DNA from: Lachnotalea sp. AF33-28
Lineage (GTDB): Bacteria > Bacillota > Clostridia > Lachnospirales > Lachnospiraceae
Direction of reading: 5' to 3'
NCBI RefSeq assembly: GCF_003477885.1
Contig: NZ_QUEE01000002.1
Coordinates: 62,001 to 126,000, forward strand
Length of the DNA: 64,000 nt
A program made the translations under genes and the position numbers. Below, in pieces: positions 28,087 to 37,195 of this stretch (position 1 is the stretch's first letter; every line of letters starts with the position of its first letter). The notes beneath the pieces were generated by a model that made no database searches, was not told the origin of the DNA, and was given only the letters and a program-made list of their open reading frames with translations.

Positions 28087-29078
28087 ATGAAAAAATATAA
28101 CAGCTTGGATTTATATAAACTATTTGCATCAATAATACTAATCCGTTGAGTGGGTACCAATCCCCTCTTACGGATATATTTAACGCTGTGACTAGCACTG
28201 CAGTTCCTTTTTTCTTTCTCACCTCGGGTTTCCTTTTGGGAAAAAAGATGGTGTATCCGAACGGTATATCAGATTTAAGTGTAATAAAAAATCAGCTATT
28301 AAAAATATTAAAATGGTATATTATTTGGAGCGCCGTATATATGCCCCTTGCAGTATATGATTATATTCGTTCGGGCGATTCAGCAATTAAGTGTATCTTC
28401 TTATATCTTCGAGGCCTGCTTTTACAGGGACAGCATTATAATTCGTGGTTGCTTTGGTATCTGCTGTCAACAATCTATGCGCTTCTGCTTATATATTTTT
28501 TGCTGAGAAAAAAGGTTCTGTTAAAAAATATTGTTTTGCTAAGCGCTGGACTCTATATGATTGGTGTAAGCATGGACTGGTTGGTTCTTCAGAATACACT
28601 TCCTGATATTTTTATGATGCTGGCAAGGGCTATAAAGAAAACCTTTTTAACAGGAGGGCTATTTAAAGGCATTTTCTATATATCAGTGGGATTGCTTTTG
28701 GCAAATAAAAATATAGAAAGATTGAGAAATAAAGGAGCATGGCTTCTTTTGGCAGCAGGATTTTCAGTTAAGTGTTTGCTTACTAATGAAATAGCGGCTT
28801 CTTTTGTGATACCTGTCTATGCGATAGCGTTATTCTTAATCCTAATTCAATCAAATATGAAGGACAGCCCCAGGTACGTAGTTGCCAGAAATATAAGTAT
28901 GGTGGTCTATTTTATTCATATGTATATATGGACTTTTTATTACAGTTTAGTTTACAAACAAAAAACATACGGTTTGGATAGCTTTTTAGTTACTGCAATA
29001 GTATTTTTTTTAGTGGCTGTTGTGTATTTATACATAAGAAGTAACAAGCAAATAATAAAATCTAAAGTCCAGTCGTGA
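28087..29078 (+). pseudogene. Acyltransferase family 3 (sugar O-acetyltransferase), 5' deletion
   Basis: ATG 28087 begins MKKYNSLDLYKLFASIILIR and stops at 28149. The adjacent frame carries on directly with NTNPLSGYQSPLTD and AVPFFFLTSGFLLGKK, followed by about nine membrane helices to 29078. Intact relatives have a short VVAIHT-type segment between these parts, so roughly 5 residues and the frame have been lost at about 28132-28139. The missing stretch includes the essential His of the family. It is probably non-functional, although the long 3' frame remains open. Confidence 0.7.
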
Positions 29079-29104
29079 ACATTTAAATGAAAGGCAGAGA
29101 ATAA

Positions 29105-29983
29105 ATGGCTTATAAGGTTGATAATGCAATCATCATGGCTGCGGGATATGCAAGCCGTTTTGCACCGATTTCCTATGAATGTCCGAAAGCTTTGATGAAG
29201 GTAAAGGGTGAGGTACTGATAGAACGGCAGATTCGACAGTTGAAGGAGGCCGGAATCGACAGGATTATTATTGTGATCGGCTATATGAAAGAGTGTTTTT
29301 ATTATCTGCAGGATAAATATGCAGTGCAGTTAGTAGAAAATCCTGTTTACAATGTAAGGAATAATCATTCCTCTATCTATGCCGTCCGAAACCAGTTGAA
29401 TAACACCTATATTTGTTCGGCGGACAACTATTTTACGGTCAATCCATTTGAATCAGAGGTGGAACAAGCTTATTATGCGGCATTGTATGCATCGGGTGAG
29501 ACAAAGGAATGGTGCCTTACATTGGATGAGGATGATTGGATCACCGGAGTAAGCATAGGCGGAAGTGGGCAGTGGTATATGCTGGGACACGTTTTCTGGT
29601 CGGAGGAATTCAGTAAAATATTTCGACGGATATTGGAAGAAGAGTATGAAAGAGAGGAAACCAGGAATAAGCTGTGGGAAGCGCTCTATATAGAGCATCT
29701 GGATCTTCTTAAGCTGAAGGTGCGCAAGTTTGCAGATCATGAAATATATGAATTTGATTCTCTGGAGGAACTGCGGGAATTTGACCGGAGCTATATGGAA
29801 CATTCCGGATCTGAGATACTGCAAAGCATAGCAGATATCCTGCATTGCTTAGAAAAGGATATTATCCATATTATTCCGGAGCATGATGCTGCAAATCACA
29901 CAGCAGGCTTTTCTTTTACATGCCGAAACTGCAGATACATTTACAGGTATGAAAATAAGCAGCTGGAAAGGAAAAAACAATAG
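29105..29983 (+). CDS. LicC-like sugar-nucleotide/CTP:phosphocholine transferase, truncated paralogue
   Basis: 292 residues. Residues 1-235 are a nucleotidyltransferase of the LicC type: NAIIMAAGYASRFAPIS with PKALMKVKG, YMKECF, and SADNYF metal site. The last 55 residues (ILHCLEKDIIHI, FSFTCRNCRYIYRYEN) align with the start of the choline-kinase domain of the next gene (AALGCKDTDVTDI, FQFRANGENYIMRI) and then stop. It thus looks like a truncated copy of the fused enzyme encoded downstream, without the HTH. The nucleotidyltransferase part could still work. Confidence 0.75.
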   Translation: MAYKVDNAIIMAAGYASRFAPISYECPKALMKVKGEVLIERQIRQLKEAGIDRIIIVIGYMKECFYYLQDKYAVQLVENPVYNVRNNHSSIYAVRNQLNNTYICSADNYFTVNPFESEVEQAYYAALYASGETKEWCLTLDEDDWITGVSIGGSGQWYMLGHVFWSEEFSKIFRRILEEEYEREETRNKLWEALYIEHLDLLKLKVRKFADHEIYEFDSLEELREFDRSYMEHSGSEILQSIADILHCLEKDIIHIIPEHDAANHTAGFSFTCRNCRYIYRYENKQLERKKQ

Positions 29984-30100
29984 ACATGGATTCATTAGAG
30001 AACAGTACCTATTGCGTCATAGCAATGCACCCATTGTGGGAATTAACCCTTCCCTTTCCGGATGCCTTTGCGTTCACGAAATTGGAAAGGAGATAAGTTC

Positions 30101-31867
30101 ATGAATCTGCAGGAATCAGACATCTTGAGAACATTACTATACGAGCCGTTCATCAATCAGCGGATTCTTGCCGAGACATCCAGGCATAGTCTTGCTGTGG
30201 TTAATCGGAGCTTGAAGCGGCTTATGGATGATGGTTATCTCGATGAACGGGCACGGCTGACAGAGAAGGCAAAAGAGGAAATCAAGGAGAAAGCCCCTCG
30301 AAATGCGATCATTCTTGCGGCTGGCTTTGGAATGAGAATGGTACCGATAAATCTTACGACACCGAAAGCGCTGCTAGAGGTAAATGAGGAAAAGCTGATA
30401 GACCGCATTATAGCGCAGCTGAATGATGCCGGAGTGATAGACATCACTGTTGTGGTTGGGTTTATGAAGGAGTCTTTCGAGTATCTGATTGATGAGAAGG
30501 GTGTCGAGTTGGTGGTGAATGAAGAGTACGCGGAGAAGAATAATCTTCACTCACTTGCTCTCGTTGCTGATCGTATCCACAATACTTATATTGTTCCTTG
30601 CGATATTTGGTGTGATAGAAATCCGTTCAACAGTACGGAACTGTATAGCTGGTATATGGTTTCGGATCTGGTCGATGAAGAGAGCAGCGTCCGAGTCAAC
30701 CGCAAGATGGAATTGGTAACCATCCCGGAAAAAGATGCCGGTAATGCGATGATAGGTATTGCTTATCTTTTGGAACCGGAAGCAGCAATTATAAGAGAAA
30801 GACTGAAACAGTTGGATGATAACAAGCATGCCGAGGATTTCTGGGAAAAGACACTGTATAGGAAAGACCGGATGATTGTTCAGGCAAGGGTAGCAAGAAG
30901 CTCAGATGTAATAGAAATTAATACCTACGAGCAACTCCGTGACCTGGATTTTGATTCCAATCATCTGAAGTCTGACGCAATCCATGCGATAGCAGCAGCA
31001 CTTGGCTGCAAGGATACGGATGTTACAGATATCCGCGTGCTGAAGCAGGGAATGACCAATAGATCGTTCCAATTCAGGGCGAATGGTGAGAATTACATTA
31101 TGCGTATTCCGGGCGAGGGAACGGACCGGCTGATCAATCGGAAAGAGGAGGCAGAGGTATTCAGGACAATCAGTGGGTTGGGCCTCTGTGATGATCCGGT
31201 TTATATCAACCCGGAAAACGGATATAAGATTACTAAATATCTGGATGGTATCCGTAGGTGTGATGCAGAAAGTGTGCCTGACCTGAAAAGGTGTATGGAG
31301 AAACTAAAAGCTTTTCATGAGATGAAACTGAGGGTAGACCACACCTTCGATATCTTCGGGCAAATTGAGCGCTATGAAACATTGTGGGAGGGTTCGCCTT
31401 CCGTATATAAAGACTACAGGAAAACGAAAGCGAATGTGCTAAGTCTGCGACCGTTTATTGACGGGCTGAAGAAAGGTTGGTGTCTCACACACATCGATGC
31501 CGTGCCAGATAATTTCCTGTTCTATACGCCCGATGGAACGACAAAGGAGCAGCTGCAGCTGATTGATTGGGAATACTCAGGAATGCAGGATCCCCATGTA
31601 GACATTGCTATGTTCTGCATCTACAGCCTATACAGCAAGAGACAATGTGACCGGCTGATTGATATCTATTTCGATGGAGCCTGTGACAAGACCACCAGAA
31701 CTAAAATCTACTGTTACATTGCCGTGTGTGGGCTTCTTTGGTCGAACTGGTGTGAGTATAAGCGAAAGCTGAGCGTGGAATTCGGTGAATACAGCTTGTG
31801 CCAGTACCGCTTTGCAAAGGACTATTATAGATACGCGAAGGAACTGATGGAGAGCGAGGAGGAGTGA
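30101..31867 (+). CDS. wHTH-LicC-LicA fusion: phosphocholine cytidylyltransferase/choline kinase
   Basis: 588 residues in three parts. Residues 1-66 are a winged-helix DNA-binding-like domain (SDILRTLL...LAETSRHS...LKRLMDDGYL). Residues 67-290 are a LicC-like cytidylyltransferase (AIILAAGFGMRMVPINLTTP, PKALLEVNEEK). Residues 300-588 are a LicA/choline-kinase-like aminoglycoside-phosphotransferase fold with catalytic HIDAVPDNF (about 464) and metal site LIDWEYSG (about 488). It would turn choline into CDP-choline in one chain. SD AAAGGAG 9 bases before ATG 30101. The HTH may link expression to choline state, which is inference. Confidence 0.85.
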   Translation: MNLQESDILRTLLYEPFINQRILAETSRHSLAVVNRSLKRLMDDGYLDERARLTEKAKEEIKEKAPRNAIILAAGFGMRMVPINLTTPKALLEVNEEKLIDRIIAQLNDAGVIDITVVVGFMKESFEYLIDEKGVELVVNEEYAEKNNLHSLALVADRIHNTYIVPCDIWCDRNPFNSTELYSWYMVSDLVDEESSVRVNRKMELVTIPEKDAGNAMIGIAYLLEPEAAIIRERLKQLDDNKHAEDFWEKTLYRKDRMIVQARVARSSDVIEINTYEQLRDLDFDSNHLKSDAIHAIAAALGCKDTDVTDIRVLKQGMTNRSFQFRANGENYIMRIPGEGTDRLINRKEEAEVFRTISGLGLCDDPVYINPENGYKITKYLDGIRRCDAESVPDLKRCMEKLKAFHEMKLRVDHTFDIFGQIERYETLWEGSPSVYKDYRKTKANVLSLRPFIDGLKKGWCLTHIDAVPDNFLFYTPDGTTKEQLQLIDWEYSGMQDPHVDIAMFCIYSLYSKRQCDRLIDIYFDGACDKTTRTKIYCYIAVCGLLWSNWCEYKRKLSVEFGEYSLCQYRFAKDYYRYAKELMESEEE

Positions 31868-31948
31868 GGAAGTGACAGTGGAAAACATATATTGTGAAAC
31901 GCGTCAAAGTATCGCCGGCAACGGCAGAAAGGGCGGAGGATTATACCA

Positions 31949-33499
31949 ATGAACAATAAATCAAATGCAGCGGACAAGGGCAGAATAGACTGGATGATCA
32001 CACTGGTGCCGTTCTTGCTGATCATTGGACTTGCCATTTACCTTTTCATCTTCCCGGAGCAGGCGAATGGCGTCATCAGCCAGGTCCGTTACTTTTTCGG
32101 AGACACGCTGGGAAGCTACTACCTGATCATTGGACTTGGTGTCCTGATCATTTCCATTTTCCTTTCCTTTTCAAAGTACGGAGATATCGTTCTTGGTGAA
32201 CCGAATGAGAAGCCCAAATATAACTTTTTCACTTGGGGCAGTATGATGTTCACCTGCGGGCTTGCCGCCGACATCCTGTTCTACAGCTTCGCGGAATGGG
32301 TTATGTATGCGGCGAATCCCCATATTGCTGAAATGGGCGGATCAATAACAGAATGGGCAGGTGTTTTCCCACTGTTTCATTGGAGCTTCATCCCCTGGTC
32401 CTTTTATCTTGTCCTTGCCGTTGCGTTCGGCTTTATGCTCCATTGCAGGAAGCGTGATAAGCAAAGATATAGTGAAGCTTGCTTGCCGGTGATTGGCGAA
32501 AAACATGCGCATGGCTTCCTGGGACGTGTCATCGATCTGTTCGCGCTGTTTGCACTGCTGGCCGGTACTGCAACAACATTCTCCGTTGCCACTCCTCTGA
32601 TAGCTGAGATTATTGTGACGCTGTTTGAAATTTCTATTTCCCGTACCGCAGTGACAATTATCATTCTGCTGCTTACTTGTGCGGTATATACCTACGCCGT
32701 TCTCTACGGATTCAAAGGAATCAGCTTCCTTGCCAAGCTCTGCATTTACCTGTTTTTCGGTCTGCAAATCGCCGTTCTTCTCATCGGCGGTCAAGGCCGC
32801 TTTATCATTGAAAACGGAGTCGAGTCCTTTGGTAAGATGGTTCAGAACTTTATTGGACTAAGTACATATTCAGACCCGGGCCGTACGAATAACTTCCCAC
32901 AGGATTGGACGTTTTACTACTGGGCTTACTGGATGGTTTGGTGTATCGCTGCTCCGTTTTTTATTGGCAACATTTCCAGAGGCAGAACGGTAAAACAGAC
33001 CATTCTGGGTGGTTATATCTTTGGTGTTGGAAGTACTGTCAGCTCCTTTATTGTTCTTGGAAACTACAGTTTGGGTCTTCAGACGGCGGGCGCTAAAGAC
33101 TTTATTGCGCAGTATCAGGCAAGCGGTGATTTGTATGAGCTAATTATGAACATCATACACACCATGCCGGGGAGTAGTCTGTTTCTTGTCTGGATTCTGC
33201 TTTGTATGATCGCTTTCTATGCCACGAGCTTTGACTCCATTGCATACACAGCGGCATGCTATAGTTATAAGAAACTGGATGAAAATGAAAAGCCCCACAC
33301 ATTGATCATACTACTGTGGTGCATTCTGCTGATTGTGCTGCCGATTGCTTTGGTATTCTCTGCGAGCTCGATGAACAACATCCAGAGCGTCTCAATAATT
33401 AGTGCCTTCCCGATAGGAATCATCATGATCCTGATGATATGGAGCTTCATCAAGGATGCTAAGAAATATATGAAGGAAAAGGGAATGCTGAAGAAATGA
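31949..33499 (+). CDS. BCCT-family choline/betaine/carnitine transporter
   Basis: 516 residues, twelve predicted helices, with the diagnostic BCCT segment DWTFYYWAYWMVWCIAAPFF followed by ISRGRTVKQTILGG. It imports a quaternary ammonium compound. Next to choline kinase/LicD genes the expected substrate is choline, taking the role LicB plays in Haemophilus. GGCGGAGGA precedes the ATG. 81 bases separate it from the fusion gene, probably the same transcript. It closes the glycan locus. Confidence 0.9.
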   Translation: MNNKSNAADKGRIDWMITLVPFLLIIGLAIYLFIFPEQANGVISQVRYFFGDTLGSYYLIIGLGVLIISIFLSFSKYGDIVLGEPNEKPKYNFFTWGSMMFTCGLAADILFYSFAEWVMYAANPHIAEMGGSITEWAGVFPLFHWSFIPWSFYLVLAVAFGFMLHCRKRDKQRYSEACLPVIGEKHAHGFLGRVIDLFALFALLAGTATTFSVATPLIAEIIVTLFEISISRTAVTIIILLLTCAVYTYAVLYGFKGISFLAKLCIYLFFGLQIAVLLIGGQGRFIIENGVESFGKMVQNFIGLSTYSDPGRTNNFPQDWTFYYWAYWMVWCIAAPFFIGNISRGRTVKQTILGGYIFGVGSTVSSFIVLGNYSLGLQTAGAKDFIAQYQASGDLYELIMNIIHTMPGSSLFLVWILLCMIAFYATSFDSIAYTAACYSYKKLDENEKPHTLIILLWCILLIVLPIALVFSASSMNNIQSVSIISAFPIGIIMILMIWSFIKDAKKYMKEKGMLKK

Positions 33500-33554
33500 G
33501 AAGAGTGTAACGCTGAAAAAGTGGTGTTGGTGAAAAAGTGGTTAAATTCATCAG

Positions 33555-33583
33555 TTGACAACAATTCGCCGCCCTGCTATACT
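33555..33583 (+). promoter_or_regulatory. Promoter of the ilvBN T-box transcript
   Basis: TTGACA (33555-33560), 17-base spacer ending in TGC, TATACT (33578-33583). It lies about 55 bases after the BCCT stop, so ilvBN is independent of the glycan locus. Confidence 0.85.
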
Positions 33584-33613
33584 TATAGATAATACAATAT
33601 TAGTAAAAATGCA

Positions 33614-33943
33614 GTGACAAGGAGGAGTACATACTCTCCAATATCCCAGAGAGAAGATGGACGGTGCGAATCTTCATGGAGGAAGTATGGAAGTAGCCTT
33701 CGAGCAGTGGACCGAACAGGAGGATCTAAGTAGGCTCCAACGGATGTTTCCGCCGTTACAGGGAAAGCGGTATCGACTCTGCCTGATCCATGCCGCCGGT
33801 TATCAAATGGCCGGTGCACGGTGGGATGTTGTATATATACAGGCGGTTTCCGTATCGGCAGAGTGCAGATAATTTTATCTGAATTTAGGTGGTAACACGG
33901 ATTGTACATTCGCCCTAAGCTTTTAAAAGCTTAGGGCTTTTTT
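33614..33943 (+). ncRNA. T-box riboswitch upstream of ilvB
   Basis: A long leader with T-box landmarks: an AGAGA-type stem I motif near 33649-33656, the antiterminator T-box sequence AGGTGGTAACACGG (33887-33900), and a terminator GCCCTAAGC/GCTTAGGGC with six T (33912-33943). Uncharged tRNA would stabilise the antiterminator and permit ilvBN transcription. By the usual layout of stem I, the specifier is probably GTA at 33693-33695 (AA-GTA-GCCTT), i.e. valine; this codon assignment is inferred by analogy. Confidence 0.88.
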
Positions 33944-33979
33944 CAATAGAAAGTCAGTATTATGAATGGAGGGAAAAGC

Positions 33980-35704
33980 ATGAAAATTAAAGGAACAGAA
34001 GCTTTTGTCAAGGCTCTGACAGAGGAAGGTGTGGATACCATATTCGGTTATCCGGGCGGCTATGCCATCGATCTATTCGATGAGCTCTATAAACAGGATA
34101 AGATAGAGGTGGTGCTGCCCAGACACGAGCAGGCGCTGATCCATGCGGCGGACGGCTACGCCAGATCCACGGGTAAGACAGGTGTCTGTCTGGTTACAAG
34201 CGGTCCCGGAGCTACCAATCTGGTAACCGGCATAGCCACAGCAAATTATGACAGTGTGCCGTTGGTCTGCTTCACGGGCCAGGTACCCACCAATCTGATC
34301 GGAAACGATGCGTTTCAGGAGGTGGATATCGTCGGTATCACCAGAAGCATCTGTAAATACAGCGTGACGGTGCGCGACCGAAAGGACCTGAACCGGATTA
34401 TTAAGGAAGCATTTTACATAGCGTCCAGCGGCAAGCCGGGTCCGGTTGTAATAGATCTTCCTAAGGATGTGATGCTGGAAGAAGGGGATGACATATATCC
34501 GGCGGATGTATCGATCCGCGGCTATAAGCCCAACACCGAGGTGCATGTGGGCCAGCTAAGAAAAGCCATGGATCTGCTCAAACGTTCCAAGAGACCGCTG
34601 TTTTTGATCGGCGGAGGTGTGAACATCGCGGGCGCTGGCGAAAATATGACAAAGCTTGCGGAGCTGACACAGGTGCCGGTAGTGACAACCATCATGGGAA
34701 GGGGCGTTCTGCCCACCGCCCATCCGCTCTATGTGGGCAATGTTGGCATGCACGGCTGCTATGCGGCCAATATGGCGGTGAATCACTGCGATGTGCTGTT
34801 TTCCATCGGAACCAGATTTAACGATCGGATCACGGGCAAGATCAGCGAGTTTGCCAAGAACGCGAAGATCATCCATGTGGATATTGATTCCGCCGCTATT
34901 TCCAGAAATATCAAGGTGGATATTCCCATCGTCGGGGATGCGGCCAAGGCCATCGGCAGGATGCTGGATGAGGCAGGAAACTATGGCAGAGAGGACTGGA
35001 CGGCACAGATTAATGCCTGGAAAGAGGAGCATCCGATTTCTCATGGGGATCAGGAAGGGCTGACACCGGAAAATATTATCGGCGCCATCAATGAGATGTT
35101 TACGGAAGTCATTGTGGTGACCGACGTAGGACAGCATCAGATGTGGACCACTCAGTATCTGGAGATGGACCGCAGGAAAAAGCTGCTGACATCGGGCGGT
35201 CTCGGCACCATGGGTTATGGATTCCCTGCGGCTATCGGTGCTAAAATCGGCAATCCGGATGTGCCGGTCATCTGCATCAGCGGAGACGGCGGCATGCAGA
35301 TGAATATACAGGAGATGGCAACCGCGGTAACACAGGAACTGCCTTTGATTCTCTGTGTGTTTAATAACAGCTATCTGGGCATGGTAAGGCAGTGGCAGCA
35401 GCTGTTCTATGACAAACGCTATTCCAGCACATGCCTGCGCAGGAGGAAGAGCTGCGAGAAGCGCTGCAGCGATCCTTCCCAGTGCTGCCCGCCCTATTCC
35501 CCGGACTTTGTGAAGCTGGCGGAAAGCTACGGCGGTCAGGGAATCAGGGTATGGAAGAAAGAGGAGATCGGGCCGGCCTTCCAACAGGCGATGGAACATA
35601 AGGACGGACCTACAATCATCGAGTTTATCATAGACAGCAGCGAGATCGTGCTTCCCATGATACAGAGCGGCCAGGCCCTGGATCATATGATTCTGGATTG
35701 TTAG
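33980..35704 (+). CDS. ilvB: Acetolactate synthase, large catalytic subunit
   Basis: 574 residues. ThDP enzyme joining two pyruvates (or pyruvate and 2-ketobutyrate), first common step to valine, leucine and isoleucine. The catalytic Glu is in LPRHEQAL (about residue 50). The ThDP/Mg site is SGDGGMQMNIQE with a downstream Asn. An unusual Cys-rich insert, CLRRRKSCEKRCSDPSQCC, lies at about residues 485-503 near the active-site lid. I recall similar inserts in Lachnospiraceae relatives. Start MKIKGTEAF chosen: GGAGGG lies 7 bases before it; the ATG at 33962 has none. Confidence 0.95.
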   Translation: MKIKGTEAFVKALTEEGVDTIFGYPGGYAIDLFDELYKQDKIEVVLPRHEQALIHAADGYARSTGKTGVCLVTSGPGATNLVTGIATANYDSVPLVCFTGQVPTNLIGNDAFQEVDIVGITRSICKYSVTVRDRKDLNRIIKEAFYIASSGKPGPVVIDLPKDVMLEEGDDIYPADVSIRGYKPNTEVHVGQLRKAMDLLKRSKRPLFLIGGGVNIAGAGENMTKLAELTQVPVVTTIMGRGVLPTAHPLYVGNVGMHGCYAANMAVNHCDVLFSIGTRFNDRITGKISEFAKNAKIIHVDIDSAAISRNIKVDIPIVGDAAKAIGRMLDEAGNYGREDWTAQINAWKEEHPISHGDQEGLTPENIIGAINEMFTEVIVVTDVGQHQMWTTQYLEMDRRKKLLTSGGLGTMGYGFPAAIGAKIGNPDVPVICISGDGGMQMNIQEMATAVTQELPLILCVFNNSYLGMVRQWQQLFYDKRYSSTCLRRRKSCEKRCSDPSQCCPPYSPDFVKLAESYGGQGIRVWKKEEIGPAFQQAMEHKDGPTIIEFIIDSSEIVLPMIQSGQALDHMILDC

Positions 35705-35717
35705 GAGGTAGAGGAAG

Positions 35718-36215
35718 ATGAAAAAAAGATGGCTTTCATTATATGTGGAAAACGATGTGGGTGTTCTGGCCAAAATATCAGGCCTTTTTTCCGGGAAATG
35801 CTATAACCTGGAGAGCCTCACCGTAGGCACAACCGAAGATCCCACCGTATCCAGAATTACCATAGGGCTGGCGGGCGATGACGCAACCTTTGAACAGATA
35901 AAGAAACAGCTGAACCGCTGTGTGGAAGTGATTAAGGTGGTGGACCTGACCAACAGCGCCATCCACATGAAGGAGATTCTGTTTATTAAAATCAAAAACT
36001 GCACGCCGGAGGACAAAGCCGAGGCGTTCCGCGTGGCACAGGTAATCGGCGTATCTATTGTGGATTACGGCCCTGACAGCGTGCTGCTGGAATGCGTGCA
36101 GACAGAGGACAGAAATAATGACCTGATCGCTCTGGCCTCCAAATGTTTTAAATATATCGAAGTGGTGCGCGGCGGAAGTGTGGCCATTGAGTCCATCAGC
36201 ATGAGAGACCGTTAG
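35718..36215 (+). CDS. ilvN: Acetolactate synthase, small regulatory subunit
   Basis: 165 residues with an N-terminal ACT domain (VENDVGVLAKISGLFSGKCY, residues about 5-80) and the C-terminal IlvN domain. It activates the large subunit and confers valine feedback inhibition. GGAGG and 13 bases separate it from ilvB; one operon under the T-box. Confidence 0.95.
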   Translation: MKKRWLSLYVENDVGVLAKISGLFSGKCYNLESLTVGTTEDPTVSRITIGLAGDDATFEQIKKQLNRCVEVIKVVDLTNSAIHMKEILFIKIKNCTPEDKAEAFRVAQVIGVSIVDYGPDSVLLECVQTEDRNNDLIALASKCFKYIEVVRGGSVAIESISMRDR

Positions 36216-36225
36216 AGGTGGAGAT

Positions 36226-37194
36226 GTGTTTGATAACCAGAAACGAAAGATAGACTACCTGCGCGTGTCCGTCACCGATAAATGCAACCTTCGCTGCGTG
36301 TACTGCATGCCGCCGGAGGGCGTATCTCCGATGTGTCATGAAGACGTACTAAGCTATGAAGAGATCGTAAGAATCTGCAGGATCGCCGGGGAGCTGGGCA
36401 TCCGCAAGTATAAAATCACCGGCGGAGAGCCCCTGGTCCGCCGGGGCTGCGACCGTCTGATCGCGATGCTGAAAGCGCTGCCGCAGACACAGTCTGTGAC
36501 CGTCACCACCAATGGCCAGCTGCTTGCCGGACAGCTTCCGAAGCTTGTGGCGGCGGGAACAGACGGAATCAATATCAGTCTGGATACGCTGGATCCCAGA
36601 CTCTATGCCAGGATTACCCGGGGCGGCAGTCTGGAACAGGTGATGGAGGGGCTGAAAGCTGCTGTGGACAGCGGCATCCGCACCAAAATCAACTGTGTAT
36701 CCCTGCGCGGCCTGAATGATACGGAGCTTATAAAGATGGCCGGACTGGCCAGACAGTTTCCTGTAGACGTACGTTTTATCGAGCTGATGCCTTTGGGAAA
36801 CGGAACAGATTATGTGGGGATGCGCGGGGAGGAAGTCCTTGAGGCGTTAAGGGCGGCTTATGGAGAGGAGCAGCCTGTGGAAGGCGCCCGGGGAAACGGG
36901 CCCGCCGTATACTGCAGATTTCCGGATTTCCGGGGAAGCATCGGTTTTATCGATGCGATCAGCCACCGTTTCTGCGATCGCTGCAACCGGGTTCGGCTGA
37001 CCTGTGACGGTATGCTAAAGCCGTGCCTGTCCTATGAGAGAGGCTATGATTTGCGGGCGCTGTTAAGAAACTGCGCGGACGATGAAAAAATCCGCGGCAT
37101 CATGGAAGATGCCATCGCACAGAAGCCCAAAGCGCACTGCTTTCAGGACGAAGACGGGAAAGAAACCAGATCCATGGTGCAGATCGGAGGATGA
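36226..37194 (+). CDS. moaA: GTP 3',8-cyclase (molybdenum cofactor synthesis)
   Basis: 322 residues from GTG (AGAGGTGGAG upstream). Radical SAM cluster CNLRCVYC (Cys 20, 24, 27) and a C-terminal substrate-side cluster CDRCNRVRLTCDGMLKPC. Converts GTP to 3',8-cyclo-GTP, the first step to molybdopterin. The typical C-terminal GG follows in MVQIGG, though the chain is short at the end, as in many Clostridia. Other moa/moe genes are not in the window. It sits 11 bases after ilvN. Confidence 0.93.
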   Translation: MFDNQKRKIDYLRVSVTDKCNLRCVYCMPPEGVSPMCHEDVLSYEEIVRICRIAGELGIRKYKITGGEPLVRRGCDRLIAMLKALPQTQSVTVTTNGQLLAGQLPKLVAAGTDGINISLDTLDPRLYARITRGGSLEQVMEGLKAAVDSGIRTKINCVSLRGLNDTELIKMAGLARQFPVDVRFIELMPLGNGTDYVGMRGEEVLEALRAAYGEEQPVEGARGNGPAVYCRFPDFRGSIGFIDAISHRFCDRCNRVRLTCDGMLKPCLSYERGYDLRALLRNCADDEKIRGIMEDAIAQKPKAHCFQDEDGKETRSMVQIGG

Positions 37195-37195
37195 G

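Noticed and set aside
33657..33872. 71-codon frame inside the ilvB leader
   Set aside because: Lies within T-box stem I and linker; explained by the RNA.
34556..35773. 405-codon frame antisense to ilvB
   Set aside because: Shadow of the strongly conserved ilvB; His/Arg-rich, no SD, no family resemblance.
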